This document shows, one piece after another, positions 8,617-15,921 of a stretch of 33,661 nt of DNA. The stretch comes from Roseobacter sp. (GTDB lineage: Bacteria; Pseudomonadota; Alphaproteobacteria; Rhodobacterales; Rhodobacteraceae), in the NCBI GenBank assembly GCA_024636495.1, contig JAGXGZ010000095.1:1-33661 (forward strand). The letters run 5' to 3'. The notes beneath the pieces were generated by a model, which was given only the letters and a program-made list of their open reading frames with translations, was not told the origin of the DNA and made no database searches. Positions within the stretch are counted from its first letter, which is position 1; every line of letters starts with the position of its first letter. Made by a program: the position numbers and the translations under genes.

Positions 8617-9507
8617 TTGACGTTTCATCCTCCCGACCGCCCGCGCGCGGTGCGACGCTTGGCCATTCTTAACTGGTCATGGATTGGCCTTGTGCCTTTT
8701 TTTCTGTTTGCGTTCATGTTCTTGATCGCGCCAATCTTCTATCTGGTCAATGGCGCATTCCAAACGCAGGATGGCCAGTATTCGTTGGAAACAATACGGG
8801 GGCTATTTGCTCCGGAGATTTTGAACTCTTTCAGCTTGTCGATCCGCCTGAGCCTCGCCTCGGCGGGGATGGGAGCCATTTTCGGATTGATCCTTGCCTA
8901 TTCTCTCATTCACGGAGGGTTGCCGTCATGGGTGCGTCGCGCCTTCATGACGTTTTCCGGCGTTGCGTCCAATTTCGCGGGGGTGCCGCTGGCCTTTGCG
9001 TTTATTGCGACGTTGGGGCGTTTGGGCCTTGTCACACTGGTGCTGCGCGACTTTCTCGGGGTCAATATCTACGCGTCGGGCTTCAGTCTGTTTTCCTTCC
9101 TAGGTCTCGCGCTGACCTACCTTTATTTCCAGCTTCCGCTGATGATCCTGATGATCACGCCCGCGCTGGAAGGCTTGCGGCCTGAATGGCGCGAGGCGGC
9201 GGAAAGTCTGGGGGCGACCCGCCGCCAGTACCTGTCGCGTGTTGCAATGCCGCTGCTAGCCCCTTCGGTGCTGGGCTGTTTCCTGCTGCTGTTCGCGAAT
9301 GCTTTCGGCACGCTGGCCACGATCTACGCGCTGACAGGTGCCAACTTTCAGGTCGTGCCAATCGTGCTGTTCCAGCAGATTCGCGGCAATGTGCTTTACA
9401 ACCCTAATCTGGGCTACGCGATTGCGGTCGGGATGATCGTGTTGATGGGCCTGTCCAACACGCTTTACTTCATCCTGCGCCGCCGCGCTGAGCGGTGGCA
9501 GAAATGA
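8617..9507 (+). CDS. ABC importer permease 1 (PotB-like)
   Basis: Inner-membrane permease. The frame is open back through the terminator hairpin, so the start must lie after 8594. I chose TTG 8617 (product starting MTFHPPDRP) because no ATG occurs before the first membrane segment; a GTG about 30 bases later is the alternative. Six or so hydrophobic segments follow, the first being IGLVPFFLFAFMFLIAPIFY. The EAA loop is WREAAESLGATRRQYLSRV, about 70 residues from the end, as expected for the PotB/phosphonate-type permeases. The TGA overlaps the next ATG as ATGA at 9504. Confidence 0.87.
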   Translation: MTFHPPDRPRAVRRLAILNWSWIGLVPFFLFAFMFLIAPIFYLVNGAFQTQDGQYSLETIRGLFAPEILNSFSLSIRLSLASAGMGAIFGLILAYSLIHGGLPSWVRRAFMTFSGVASNFAGVPLAFAFIATLGRLGLVTLVLRDFLGVNIYASGFSLFSFLGLALTYLYFQLPLMILMITPALEGLRPEWREAAESLGATRRQYLSRVAMPLLAPSVLGCFLLLFANAFGTLATIYALTGANFQVVPIVLFQQIRGNVLYNPNLGYAIAVGMIVLMGLSNTLYFILRRRAERWQK

Positions 9508-10331
9508 GCCGCCAGGTGCCAGTCCTCTCTGTCGTGATCGCAGTCCTCGGTGCTGCGTTCTTCATCGTGCCGCTGATCGCGACGTTCAACTTTTCGCTGC
9601 GGATGAAGCGGGGAGAGCTATCGTTTGAGGCCTACCGGTCCGTATTCGAGAGCGATGTGTTTGTCAGTGTTCTCAGCTTCTCGGCGGTTGCGTCTATGCT
9701 GGCGATCCTTGTGGGTATCGTGATCGTGGTGCCCACTGCTTATTGGGTGCGTCTGCGAGTGCCGCGCATGCGCCCCGTGGTTGAGTTTCTGAGCCTTATG
9801 CCCCTGATTATCCCGCCGGTCGTGCTCGTGTTCGGCTACGTCCGCATCTACGGCACAGGGTCGTTTCTGCCTATGACGATGACCGATACGGGGACCAATA
9901 CCTTGCTTGTGATCGGTTATGTTGTGTTGTCGATCCCGTATATGTACCGCGCAGTCGACAATGGGATGGCCTCGATTGATATTGCGACGTTAACCGAAGC
10001 TGCAGAGAGCCTTGGTGCCTCGCGGTTGCGCACCATCGCTTTCGTCATTTTTCCCAATATCCGCTCTGCCATCGTGTCGGGGGCATTTTTGACATTCTCC
10101 ATATCGTTGGGCGAATTTGTCATCACCAGCCTGCTGAACCGTCCCGGCTTTGGTCCCTATCTGGTGCAGATGGGGCAGGATTATGCCTATCAGCCTGCGG
10201 CTCTTGCGATCATGGCCTTTGCCTTTACCTGGACCTGCATGGTTCTTATGGAGGTCTTCGCCAATCTCAAACCTGGTCAGCGACTGCTCCGGCAGCGCAC
10301 ATCCACTTCTGTTGAAAAGGCGTTGCCATGA
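9504..10331 (+). CDS. ABC importer permease 2 (PotC-like)
   Basis: Second permease subunit, 275 aa from ATG 9504, which overlaps the stop of permease 1; an in-frame GTG at 9495 is less likely. Six hydrophobic segments, starting with SVVIAVLGAAFFIVPLIATF. The EAA loop TLTEAAESLGASRLRTIAF sits at the usual place for contact with the ATPase. The TGA again overlaps the next start as ATGA, so the four downstream genes form one translationally coupled unit. Confidence 0.88.
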   Translation: MSRQVPVLSVVIAVLGAAFFIVPLIATFNFSLRMKRGELSFEAYRSVFESDVFVSVLSFSAVASMLAILVGIVIVVPTAYWVRLRVPRMRPVVEFLSLMPLIIPPVVLVFGYVRIYGTGSFLPMTMTDTGTNTLLVIGYVVLSIPYMYRAVDNGMASIDIATLTEAAESLGASRLRTIAFVIFPNIRSAIVSGAFLTFSISLGEFVITSLLNRPGFGPYLVQMGQDYAYQPAALAIMAFAFTWTCMVLMEVFANLKPGQRLLRQRTSTSVEKALP

Positions 10332-11389
10332 GTTTTCTGACCTTGACCGACATCACCAAGGTGTTTGGGACAACGACTGTCGTGCGTGATTTTGATCTGA
10401 CAGTCGAAGCTGGTGAGTTTATCTCGTTCCTTGGCCCCTCAGGATGTGGCAAGACAACGGTGCTGCGCATGATCGCAGGTTTCGAGAAACCGACCTCCGG
10501 TACGATCAGGGTGGGCGGCGCAGATGTTACAGCGCTCCCTGCAAGCCGCCGGAAGATCGGCATGGTGTTTCAGGCCTATGCGCTGTTTCCCAACATGTCC
10601 GTCCGAGAGAACGTCGCGTTTGGCCTAAAGATCGCGGGCATGTCGGGCCGCGAGATTGCAAGTCGCGTGGACGAGATGTTGGATCTAATCGCGTTGGGAC
10701 ATCTGGCGGATCGCTATCCCTATCAGCTGTCAGGCGGCCAACAACAGCGTGTGGCACTGGCCCGGGCCCTCGCACCACGGCCGAACTTGTTGTTGCTGGA
10801 CGAGCCGCTGTCGGCGCTCGATGCACAGATCCGCACCAGCTTGCGCGATGACATTCGCCGGATCCAGCGTGAACTCGGGATAACCACGGTTTTTGTGACC
10901 CACGATCAGGAAGAGGCGCTGTCCGTGTCCGACCGCGTCGTCGTAATGCACGCGGGTCGCGCGGATCAGATTGGGACACCCTCCGAGATCTATAACCGCC
11001 CGACAACGCGGTTTGTTGCGGATTTCGTCGGACAGTTGAATACGTTCACTGCAAAGCAGGTGGGCCCGCAAAGCCTTCATTTTGCCGGGGTTGATGTGGG
11101 CGGGCTCGATCTTTCGTCTGTCGCGGCTAATAGCGCCGTTACAGTCGCATTGCGTCCCGAGGCCATGTCCCTCAACCGCCGCCCAACCGACACCCAGTCG
11201 CTGCCCGGGCGCGTGCTGCAGTCCAGTTTTCTGGGCTCGGTGATCCGCGCGCAGGTAAATGTTGCCGGAACGCCCGTCAGCATTGACATGTTCAACCGTG
11301 CAGGTGTGACAGTACCTGCGCAAGGAGCGCAAACCGAGGTTTGGTTTGCGCACGACGACCTCGTTATCCTGCCAGAGAGTGCCACATGA
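10328..11389 (+). CDS. ABC importer ATP-binding protein (PotA-like)
   Basis: Cytoplasmic ATPase, 353 aa. Walker A GPSGCGKTT near residue 38, Q-loop VFQAYALFPNM, signature LSGGQQQRVALARAL, Walker B LLLDEPLSALD, switch His in VTHDQEEAL, then a C-terminal TOBE-like domain with VALRPEAM. These are the marks of the PotA/FbpC/UgpC class. It is coupled to permease 2 upstream and to the PHP phosphoesterase downstream by ATGA overlaps. All motifs are intact, so the transporter should be functional. Confidence 0.9.
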   Translation: MSFLTLTDITKVFGTTTVVRDFDLTVEAGEFISFLGPSGCGKTTVLRMIAGFEKPTSGTIRVGGADVTALPASRRKIGMVFQAYALFPNMSVRENVAFGLKIAGMSGREIASRVDEMLDLIALGHLADRYPYQLSGGQQQRVALARALAPRPNLLLLDEPLSALDAQIRTSLRDDIRRIQRELGITTVFVTHDQEEALSVSDRVVVMHAGRADQIGTPSEIYNRPTTRFVADFVGQLNTFTAKQVGPQSLHFAGVDVGGLDLSSVAANSAVTVALRPEAMSLNRRPTDTQSLPGRVLQSSFLGSVIRAQVNVAGTPVSIDMFNRAGVTVPAQGAQTEVWFAHDDLVILPESAT

Positions 11390-12309
11390 AATTACCTGCC
11401 TTTTCCGCGCCTGGTCGCTTTTACCGCGGCAACCTGCACACCCATTCGACCCTCTCCGACGGCATCCTGTCACCCGAAGAGGTCTGCCGCCGCTACAAGG
11501 CGGAAGGATATGACTTCATCGCGCTTACCGATCATATGATCGGTATTTATGGCTATCCGGTAGCTGACACCGTTCCTTTTCGCAGTGATGGTTTCACAAC
11601 CATTTTGGGTGCAGAGCTTCACTCAGGGGCCATGCAAAACGGCGAACTTTGGCATATCCTTGCAGTAGGCTTGCCCGCTAATTTTGCGCCTGCCAATGCG
11701 CCTGGGTTCGTACCTGTCGCAGGGCAGGAAACCGGTCCGGAGTTAGCGCGACGCGCTGTCGATGCTGGGGCGTTCGTCGCCATTGCACACCCACAATGGT
11801 CCGGCATGACACTGGAAGACGCACGCAGTTTGACTGCTGCCCATGCGGTGGAGATTTACAACCATGGCTGCGCGACGGGATGTGACCGTGCGGACGGATT
11901 TCAATACGCTGATCTAATGCTTTCCGAAGGTCGTGACCTCACGATGATCGCCACTGACGATGCCCATTTCTCCGAACCTGATCACTTTGGCGGTTGGGTC
12001 ATGGTAAAATGCGAATCTCTCGAGCCCTGGGCTTTGCTCAATGCTCTCAAAGCGGGGCAATTCTACTCAAGCCAAGGGCCCGAGTTGCACAATGTTGAAA
12101 TCACAGACGATAAAGTAATCGTCGAAAGCAGCGCTGTAACTGCAGTAATTGTGCAAGGGCACGGATCGGCGGCCCAAGCGGTGCATGGCACGTCGATGAC
12201 TCGCACTGCGATTCCGCTGTTGCGCTGCAAGCAATCACCTTGGCTTCGCGTCACATTGATTGACGCCGCTGGCAAGCGTGCTTGGACAAACCCGGTCCGG
12301 CGCAACTAA
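11386..12309 (+). CDS. PHP-domain metal-dependent phosphoesterase
   Basis: 307 aa from ATG 11386, overlapping the ATPase stop. The PHP metal ligands are all present: NLHTHSTLSDG (residues 16-26), ALTDHM, GAELHSG, AIAHPQW, and the C-terminal DDAHF. A weaker region of about 80 residues follows the PHP core. PHP phosphoesterases hydrolyse phosphomonoesters or cyclic and nucleoside phosphates in the cytoplasm. There is no signal peptide, so it would act after import. Being the last gene of a transporter operon with coupled starts, it probably releases phosphate or an alcohol from the imported compound; that role is inferred. It ends before a region of small genes. Confidence 0.85.
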   Translation: MKLPAFSAPGRFYRGNLHTHSTLSDGILSPEEVCRRYKAEGYDFIALTDHMIGIYGYPVADTVPFRSDGFTTILGAELHSGAMQNGELWHILAVGLPANFAPANAPGFVPVAGQETGPELARRAVDAGAFVAIAHPQWSGMTLEDARSLTAAHAVEIYNHGCATGCDRADGFQYADLMLSEGRDLTMIATDDAHFSEPDHFGGWVMVKCESLEPWALLNALKAGQFYSSQGPELHNVEITDDKVIVESSAVTAVIVQGHGSAAQAVHGTSMTRTAIPLLRCKQSPWLRVTLIDAAGKRAWTNPVRRN

Positions 12310-12368
12310 AATTACGAGGTGATGATATCGCCAATGCGCTGCCGCGTCGCTACTCAGCGAATACTCTT

Positions 12369-12554
12369 TTATTTGGACGTGTTTTCCGACGAGTTGGCTT
12401 CACAAAATTTTGGCACCAGCCGCAGTGATGATCGGTTCGGTGCAACAATCATGCTGGACGACTGCGCTGCAACTAACTCCTGATCCTTTTGCATGGCGGA
12501 ATATATCTGGTCCAAAAGTTCAGCTATTGCGTCTTCGAATTCAATCGTTTGCAT
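12369..12554 (-). CDS. Small acidic hypothetical protein
   Basis: 61 aa from ATG 12554, chosen over upstream in-frame codons because GGAG lies seven bases before it. It begins MQTIEFEDAIAELLDQIYS; the N-terminal 30 residues are acidic and helical, the rest is Ser-rich and looks disordered. I do not recognise it. It is transcribed away from the polyphosphate-like cluster, sharing an intergenic region of about 190 bp with the gene at 12742, so the promoter zone may be bidirectional. Confidence 0.45.
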   Translation of the reverse strand: MQTIEFEDAIAELLDQIYSAMQKDQELVAAQSSSMIVAPNRSSLRLVPKFCEANSSENTSK

Positions 12555-12741
12555 GGCAATCTCCATTACTATCGGAAGTGTCGTTTTGGTGTCATTGATC
12601 GACACTATCTGTGAAGTTCATGACAAGGGTGCGACACTGCTCTGGGATAGGCTGGTGCCTTACTGTCCGTTTGACCTTTGACGTTCTTGTAAGTTTTCAT
12701 TTCTTGCGTAATTTGTAACAGCAACGTAACGATCTGGTGAT

Positions 12742-12975
12742 ATGCAAATGAGCCAAGAAATGAGCCAATCTATGAAATTTATTGCTGAGACAGATCAGTC
12801 TGGAAATGTCATTTGGTTGTGGCGTCTGCTACCCGGTAACCAGAAGCCTCGCCCGGTTCAGGACCTTGATCCAATTGAGATTGAGTTGAAGTCTAGTGTG
12901 ATCGCTGGCGCATCTTTGGATGCTGTGCTGACGTGGTTGACCAAAGAGAGATCGAAGACATCCGCAGTCGGCTGA
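12742..12975 (+). CDS. Small hypothetical protein, first of the 12.7-17.2 kb cluster
   Basis: 77 aa (or 67 if translation starts at the ATG 12772). The core reads MKFIAETDQSGNVIWLWRLL and ends in ASLDAVLTWLTKERSKTSA. The start is uncertain: three in-frame ATGs occur within 31 bases and none has a strong ribosome binding site. No membrane segment, no known motif. It is the first plus-strand frame of the cluster; its link to the cluster is by position only. Confidence 0.45.
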   Translation: MQMSQEMSQSMKFIAETDQSGNVIWLWRLLPGNQKPRPVQDLDPIEIELKSSVIAGASLDAVLTWLTKERSKTSAVG

Positions 12976-13008
12976 TCTGATCTGATCGGATCTGCTGATT
13001 GCCGTTCA

Positions 13009-13024
13009 GTTATGATAACATAAC
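13009..13024. promoter_or_regulatory. Palindrome GTTATG-ATAA-CATAAC, candidate operator
   Basis: A perfect 6-bp inverted repeat with a 4-bp AT spacer, located about 110 bp before the ribbon-helix-helix gene, in the gap after the 77-aa gene. A short tandem run of CTGAT/GATCTG units lies just before it (12971-12999). It is a candidate binding site for the ribbon-helix-helix product or another dimeric regulator; no T-tract follows, so it is not a terminator. Confidence 0.4.
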
Positions 13025-13068
13025 GGAAGCATGGACGATAAGAGACGTCGAATTTTGGCCGTTGTGAT

Positions 13069-13084
13069 TTTTGTATATACAAAA
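13069..13084. promoter_or_regulatory. Perfect 16-bp palindrome TTTTGTATATACAAAA, candidate operator
   Basis: A fully self-complementary 16-mer, 48 bp upstream of the ribbon-helix-helix gene start. The core TGTATATACA resembles sites bound by small dimeric ribbon-helix-helix repressors, and its position fits autoregulation of the promoter. The exact promoter is not identifiable by eye. Confidence 0.5.
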
Positions 13085-13131
13085 GATATCAGATGTAGTA
13101 TCAATAAGTGTGCCAGAGGTGAGGCTGTTTC

Positions 13132-13326
13132 GTGACTGAAAAGAAGAAACCGAAGAAGAAGAGCCTGAAAGACAGCCAGTTGATCGTAAGAATGACTGCA
13201 TCCGACAGGGATAGTTTTGTGTCGTTGTGCGACGCGCTTGATACGAGCGCGGCGCGTGAAATACGGCGCTTCATTCGGGATTTTCTGCAACAGCATGACA
13301 GCGAACCGACTGGGCATGATACTTGA
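13132..13326 (+). CDS. Ribbon-helix-helix (CopG/Arc-like) protein with Lys-rich N-terminus
   Basis: 64 aa from GTG 13132, with GAGG seven bases upstream. Residues 2-11 are a basic tail (TEKKKPKKKS). Residues 15-55 fit a ribbon-helix-helix fold: a short strand QLIVRMTASDRDSF, helix A SFVSLCDALDT, then helix B SAAREIRRFIRDFLQQH. Such proteins bind DNA as dimers and are common partners of ParA ATPases (ParG type) or autorepressors. The next gene starts 18 bp downstream, so they are probably co-transcribed. Function inside the cluster is inferred: either regulator of the operon or a DNA/cargo adaptor. The family assignment is from pattern only. Confidence 0.6.
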   Translation: MTEKKKPKKKSLKDSQLIVRMTASDRDSFVSLCDALDTSAAREIRRFIRDFLQQHDSEPTGHDT

Positions 13327-13343
13327 AAAATCGGAGAATGATA

Positions 13344-13463
13344 ATGTCCAAGAAATCGAACGTAAAATCGCTGGAAAAAGAAGTCAAAGCGCGTAAGGCG
13401 AAAGTTGCGCGGCAGGAAGCTAAATTGAAGGCTGCCAAAAAGGCGCTCAAGAAAGCGGCCTGA
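13344..13463 (+). CDS. 39-aa Lys/Ala-rich helical peptide
   Basis: ATG 13344 has GGAG eight bases before it; the frame runs 39 codons to TGA. The product begins MSKKSNVKSLEKEVKARKAK and ends LKKAA. About one residue in three is Lys or Arg, with Leu/Val spaced as in a single amphipathic or coiled-coil helix. It resembles fragments of histone-H1-like proteins and could bind DNA or an anionic polymer such as polyphosphate. It lies between two basic-protein genes on the same strand, 18 bp after the ribbon-helix-helix gene. Length and context make it easy to miss in automatic annotation. Confidence 0.6.
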   Translation: MSKKSNVKSLEKEVKARKAKVARQEAKLKAAKKALKKAA

Positions 13464-13483
13464 TTTCAAAAATCTACGGCGTT

Positions 13484-13508
13484 GGGGTCCGGCTGCATTG
13501 CCGGCCCC
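13484..13508 (+). terminator. GC-rich hairpin, weak terminator candidate
   Basis: GGGGTCCGGC pairs with GCCGGCCCC around a six-base loop, with one bulged T. Only two T follow, so termination would be weak. It lies between the 39-aa peptide gene and the HhH/Lys-tail gene and may partly separate their expression. Confidence 0.4.
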
Positions 13509-13548
13509 TTGCTATGTCGTGTGCCAGTGCAAATAAAGGAATTCCACT

Positions 13549-14109
13549 ATGACACCCATCCAGAAAGTTACAGGGATAGGTCCGTCGCTCGCCGCAAATC
13601 TTGAAGCCATAGGCATAACGACCGTTGAGCAATTAGCGACGACTTCATCCGAAACCTTGCAGAGTATTCCGCGTCTTGGCGCTCAGCGGGCTTCAGGACT
13701 TCTCGCCGATGCGCAGAAGATCGTTGCAGGTGATGATGAAGCTACTTTTGCAGCGCCATCTTCTCCCGGCGCAAGCGCGGAGACCATGAGCGAAGTTCTT
13801 GACGAGACGCCGGTGAAACCGGGTAAGAACAAAGGCACCAAGACAGCGTCTGACAAGGCCGCCAAGAAATCTGCAACCCTCGAAAAAGCTGCGGACAAAA
13901 AGGCGAAGAAAGCCAAGAAAGCAGACACTGAAAAGACCGCCAAGAAAGTCTCTTCCAAGGCCGCCAAAGCCGCGTCAGATAAAAAGTCCAAGGCCGAGAA
14001 GTCACCAAAGAAAAAAGCTGTTAAAGCGCAGAAATCAAAAGCCAAAAAAGCGACTAAGGCGAAAGCCGAAAAAGCTTTAAAAGCTAAGAAAAAATCTAAA
14101 AAGAAGTAG
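13549..14109 (+). CDS. Helix-hairpin-helix protein with histone-H1-like Lys/Ala tail
   Basis: 186 aa; AAGGA precedes ATG 13549. Residues 1-62 contain two helix-hairpin-helix motifs, GIGPSLAANLEAIGI and IPRLGAQRASGLLADA, a fold used for sequence-independent nucleic acid binding. Residues 63-90 are an acidic/Ser linker. The last 98 residues are roughly two-fifths Lys with Ala, Ser and Thr, as in bacterial H1-like proteins (AlgP, PhaF tails). Such tails bind DNA and, in AlgP-like proteins, polyphosphate. The protein could therefore tie granules to the nucleoid. A near-perfect hairpin follows it. It precedes the CHAD gene by about 300 bp on the same strand. Function is inferred. Confidence 0.75.
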   Translation: MTPIQKVTGIGPSLAANLEAIGITTVEQLATTSSETLQSIPRLGAQRASGLLADAQKIVAGDDEATFAAPSSPGASAETMSEVLDETPVKPGKNKGTKTASDKAAKKSATLEKAADKKAKKAKKADTEKTAKKVSSKAAKAASDKKSKAEKSPKKKAVKAQKSKAKKATKAKAEKALKAKKKSKKK

Positions 14110-14120
14110 GTGCCGTGGCC

Positions 14121-14150
14121 GGGCGTTTCGCTGATTGCAGCGAACCGCCC
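14121..14150 (+). terminator. Stem-loop after the HhH/Lys-tail gene
   Basis: A 13-bp stem with one mismatch (GGGCGTTTCGCTG / CAGCGAACCGCCC) and an ATTG loop, 11 bp after the stop codon. The following AATTT is a poor T-tract, so it could be a terminator or an mRNA-stabilising hairpin. Confidence 0.55.
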
Positions 14151-14405
14151 AATTTCAGCATGACCCAGTTTGACACGGTGCACGCCGGTAAAGCTGTTTG
14201 ATGCCGTAGATTTTCAAATCGATCTAAGATGCCTTGGCTCTGGGCGACATTTCCGTGCCTGCAGGTCTTTGTCATGATTATCAATCCTGTCACTCCTGCG
14301 ACCATCTGTTCTTCTGCCTTATCAATTTGAAGATCGTGAGGCAGCTCGTTCTTGTATCTGGATCGATGTCTGTTGTTACCCGAGAAAGTTTGGAAAATAG
14401 ACGAC
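14151..14405. other. Intergenic region before the CHAD-ParA-CYTH operon
   Basis: No gene recognised. Presumably carries the operon promoter. Two TGTCA half-sites (TTGTCAT and CTGTCAC around 14268-14293) occur but 18 bp apart, which does not fit the 11-bp register of a Pho box. Confidence 0.4.
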
Positions 14406-15917
14406 ATGACGCAATTGGACGCTGCTTGCTATAGCCTTTCCCTCGCAGGCGCAAAGAAGCTGGAGAATGACGGTTTCAACAAGCTTAAGGCCGTTTGGAC
14501 GCAGGACGGCGAAGCGGTACCATTTGCCGTGCTTGACTGCTTTGAACAACCGCTTCGTGGGTCAGGTAGGCTTCTTTTGGAAACCCGCGAAACGCTAGAA
14601 CTGTTGCTGTCTGACGGTCAGGTGTTGACGCAATCGGCAAAGCGTTCAGGTGATTTCGTTTCTGATTTATGTGATGGACCGGTAAAAGACGCGCTTGCAG
14701 ACTTGTCTGACCTTCGCATCCTGATGAGCATCGGCACGGGTGAAATACGCCTGGAAACTCTGACTTTGGTCGATGATGTTGAGAAGATCCAGTGCCGCGC
14801 ACATCTCAGAACCTTGACCACTGAAGAAGGCGGCGCGCTGCTGATGACGTTGCGCGGCGTGCGTGGCTACGACAAAGCTTTGAGTGTTCTGCGTCGTAAA
14901 CTCGTCGGGCTGGGCGCATGCGCTTTGGGCCGGGGCGCCGTCTATTTACAGCTTTTTCCGGGGCAGCCCGGCTATCAGGCAAAGCCGAAAATTGACCTGA
15001 CCAAGGACATGGTCGCTGTAGATGCGGCCAATGACATTATCGCTGCATACATTCCTGTCGTGCGCGCCAACGAAGCCGGGATTATTGCCGACCACGATTC
15101 AGAGTTTTTGCACGACTACCGGATTGCGCTGCGCAAAATCCGTTCCGTCACCAGTTTGTTCAAAGGTATCTACAAGCCGGACCAGACGGCCGACCTCAAG
15201 GCCCGGTTTTCTGATCTGATGTCCACCACAGGGCGCTTGCGCGACCTTGATGTCTATCTTCTTGAGAAGCAGAAATTCTATGACCTGCTGCCGCAGACGC
15301 TTCATGGCGGTCTGGATATGCTTTTCAGCCGCTTCGCCCAAGAACGCGGGGAGGAGCAGGCCAAGCTGGCACTTCACCTGCAGTCGAAAAGCTATGAGAA
15401 AGAGATTGCGAAGCTGGAGAAGCTCTTTCGTAGGCGCAAAAAGCTGACCCGGGGTCCCAATGCTGAACTGTCAGCAGGAAAGTATTCAAGCAAGCTGATC
15501 TGGAAACGCTACCGCAAGGTTTGCGAGACCGCAGCAGGCATCGACACCAATACCACCGATGAAGAAGTTCACGCCCTGCGCATCCACTGCAAGAAGCTCC
15601 GCTATCTCATGGAGTTTTTCGCACCGCTGTTCCCGCAAGGGCAGGTCAAAAGCTTGGTTAAACCGCTCAAGCATTTGCAAGATAATCTGGGTCTTTTCAA
15701 CGATTACGCCGTCCAACAGGATAGTCTGGCCGCTTTGCTGCGCCAGCTTGGTCGGGGGCGTCAGACCGGGGCACTTGAGCTTGCTCAAAGCATCGGCGCA
15801 TTGATCGCGATGCTACACCTTCGCCAGTTGGAGGAACGGGCCAAGGTCACGGAAAGCTTTGCCCAGTTCAACAGTGATCATACCCGACAGACTTTCCGCA
15901 CTCTCTTCAAGGGGTAA
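14406..15917 (+). CDS. CHAD-domain protein (polyphosphate-binding family)
   Basis: 503 aa from ATG 14406. The first 200 or so residues are not clearly recognised and may be a degenerate CYTH-like or other N-terminal domain. From about residue 215 the protein is a CHAD domain, an all-helical fold with conserved basic residues: HDYRIALRKIRSVTSLF carries the first His/Arg set, followed by GRLRDLDVYL, then the second repeat HALRIHCKKLRYLMEFF and LQDNLGLFNDY. CHAD domains bind inorganic polyphosphate and target proteins to polyphosphate granules. No signal peptide or membrane segment is present, so it is cytoplasmic. The ParA gene begins 4 bp after its stop. The start has only a weak ribosome binding site; an in-frame codon at 14352 is the alternative. 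Confidence 0.85.
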   Translation: MTQLDAACYSLSLAGAKKLENDGFNKLKAVWTQDGEAVPFAVLDCFEQPLRGSGRLLLETRETLELLLSDGQVLTQSAKRSGDFVSDLCDGPVKDALADLSDLRILMSIGTGEIRLETLTLVDDVEKIQCRAHLRTLTTEEGGALLMTLRGVRGYDKALSVLRRKLVGLGACALGRGAVYLQLFPGQPGYQAKPKIDLTKDMVAVDAANDIIAAYIPVVRANEAGIIADHDSEFLHDYRIALRKIRSVTSLFKGIYKPDQTADLKARFSDLMSTTGRLRDLDVYLLEKQKFYDLLPQTLHGGLDMLFSRFAQERGEEQAKLALHLQSKSYEKEIAKLEKLFRRRKKLTRGPNAELSAGKYSSKLIWKRYRKVCETAAGIDTNTTDEEVHALRIHCKKLRYLMEFFAPLFPQGQVKSLVKPLKHLQDNLGLFNDYAVQQDSLAALLRQLGRGRQTGALELAQSIGALIAMLHLRQLEERAKVTESFAQFNSDHTRQTFRTLFKG

Positions 15918-15921
15918 TGAT

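Noticed and set aside
12971..12999. CTGAT/GATCTG short tandem units as iterons or a replication origin
   Set aside because: Only three to four imperfect 5-bp units, no initiator gene and no DnaA boxes; partly inside the 77-aa gene.
14266..14293. TTGTCAT and CTGTCAC upstream of the CHAD gene as a Pho box
   Set aside because: The two half-sites are 18 bp apart, out of the 11-bp register seen before phoA, and no further unit fits.
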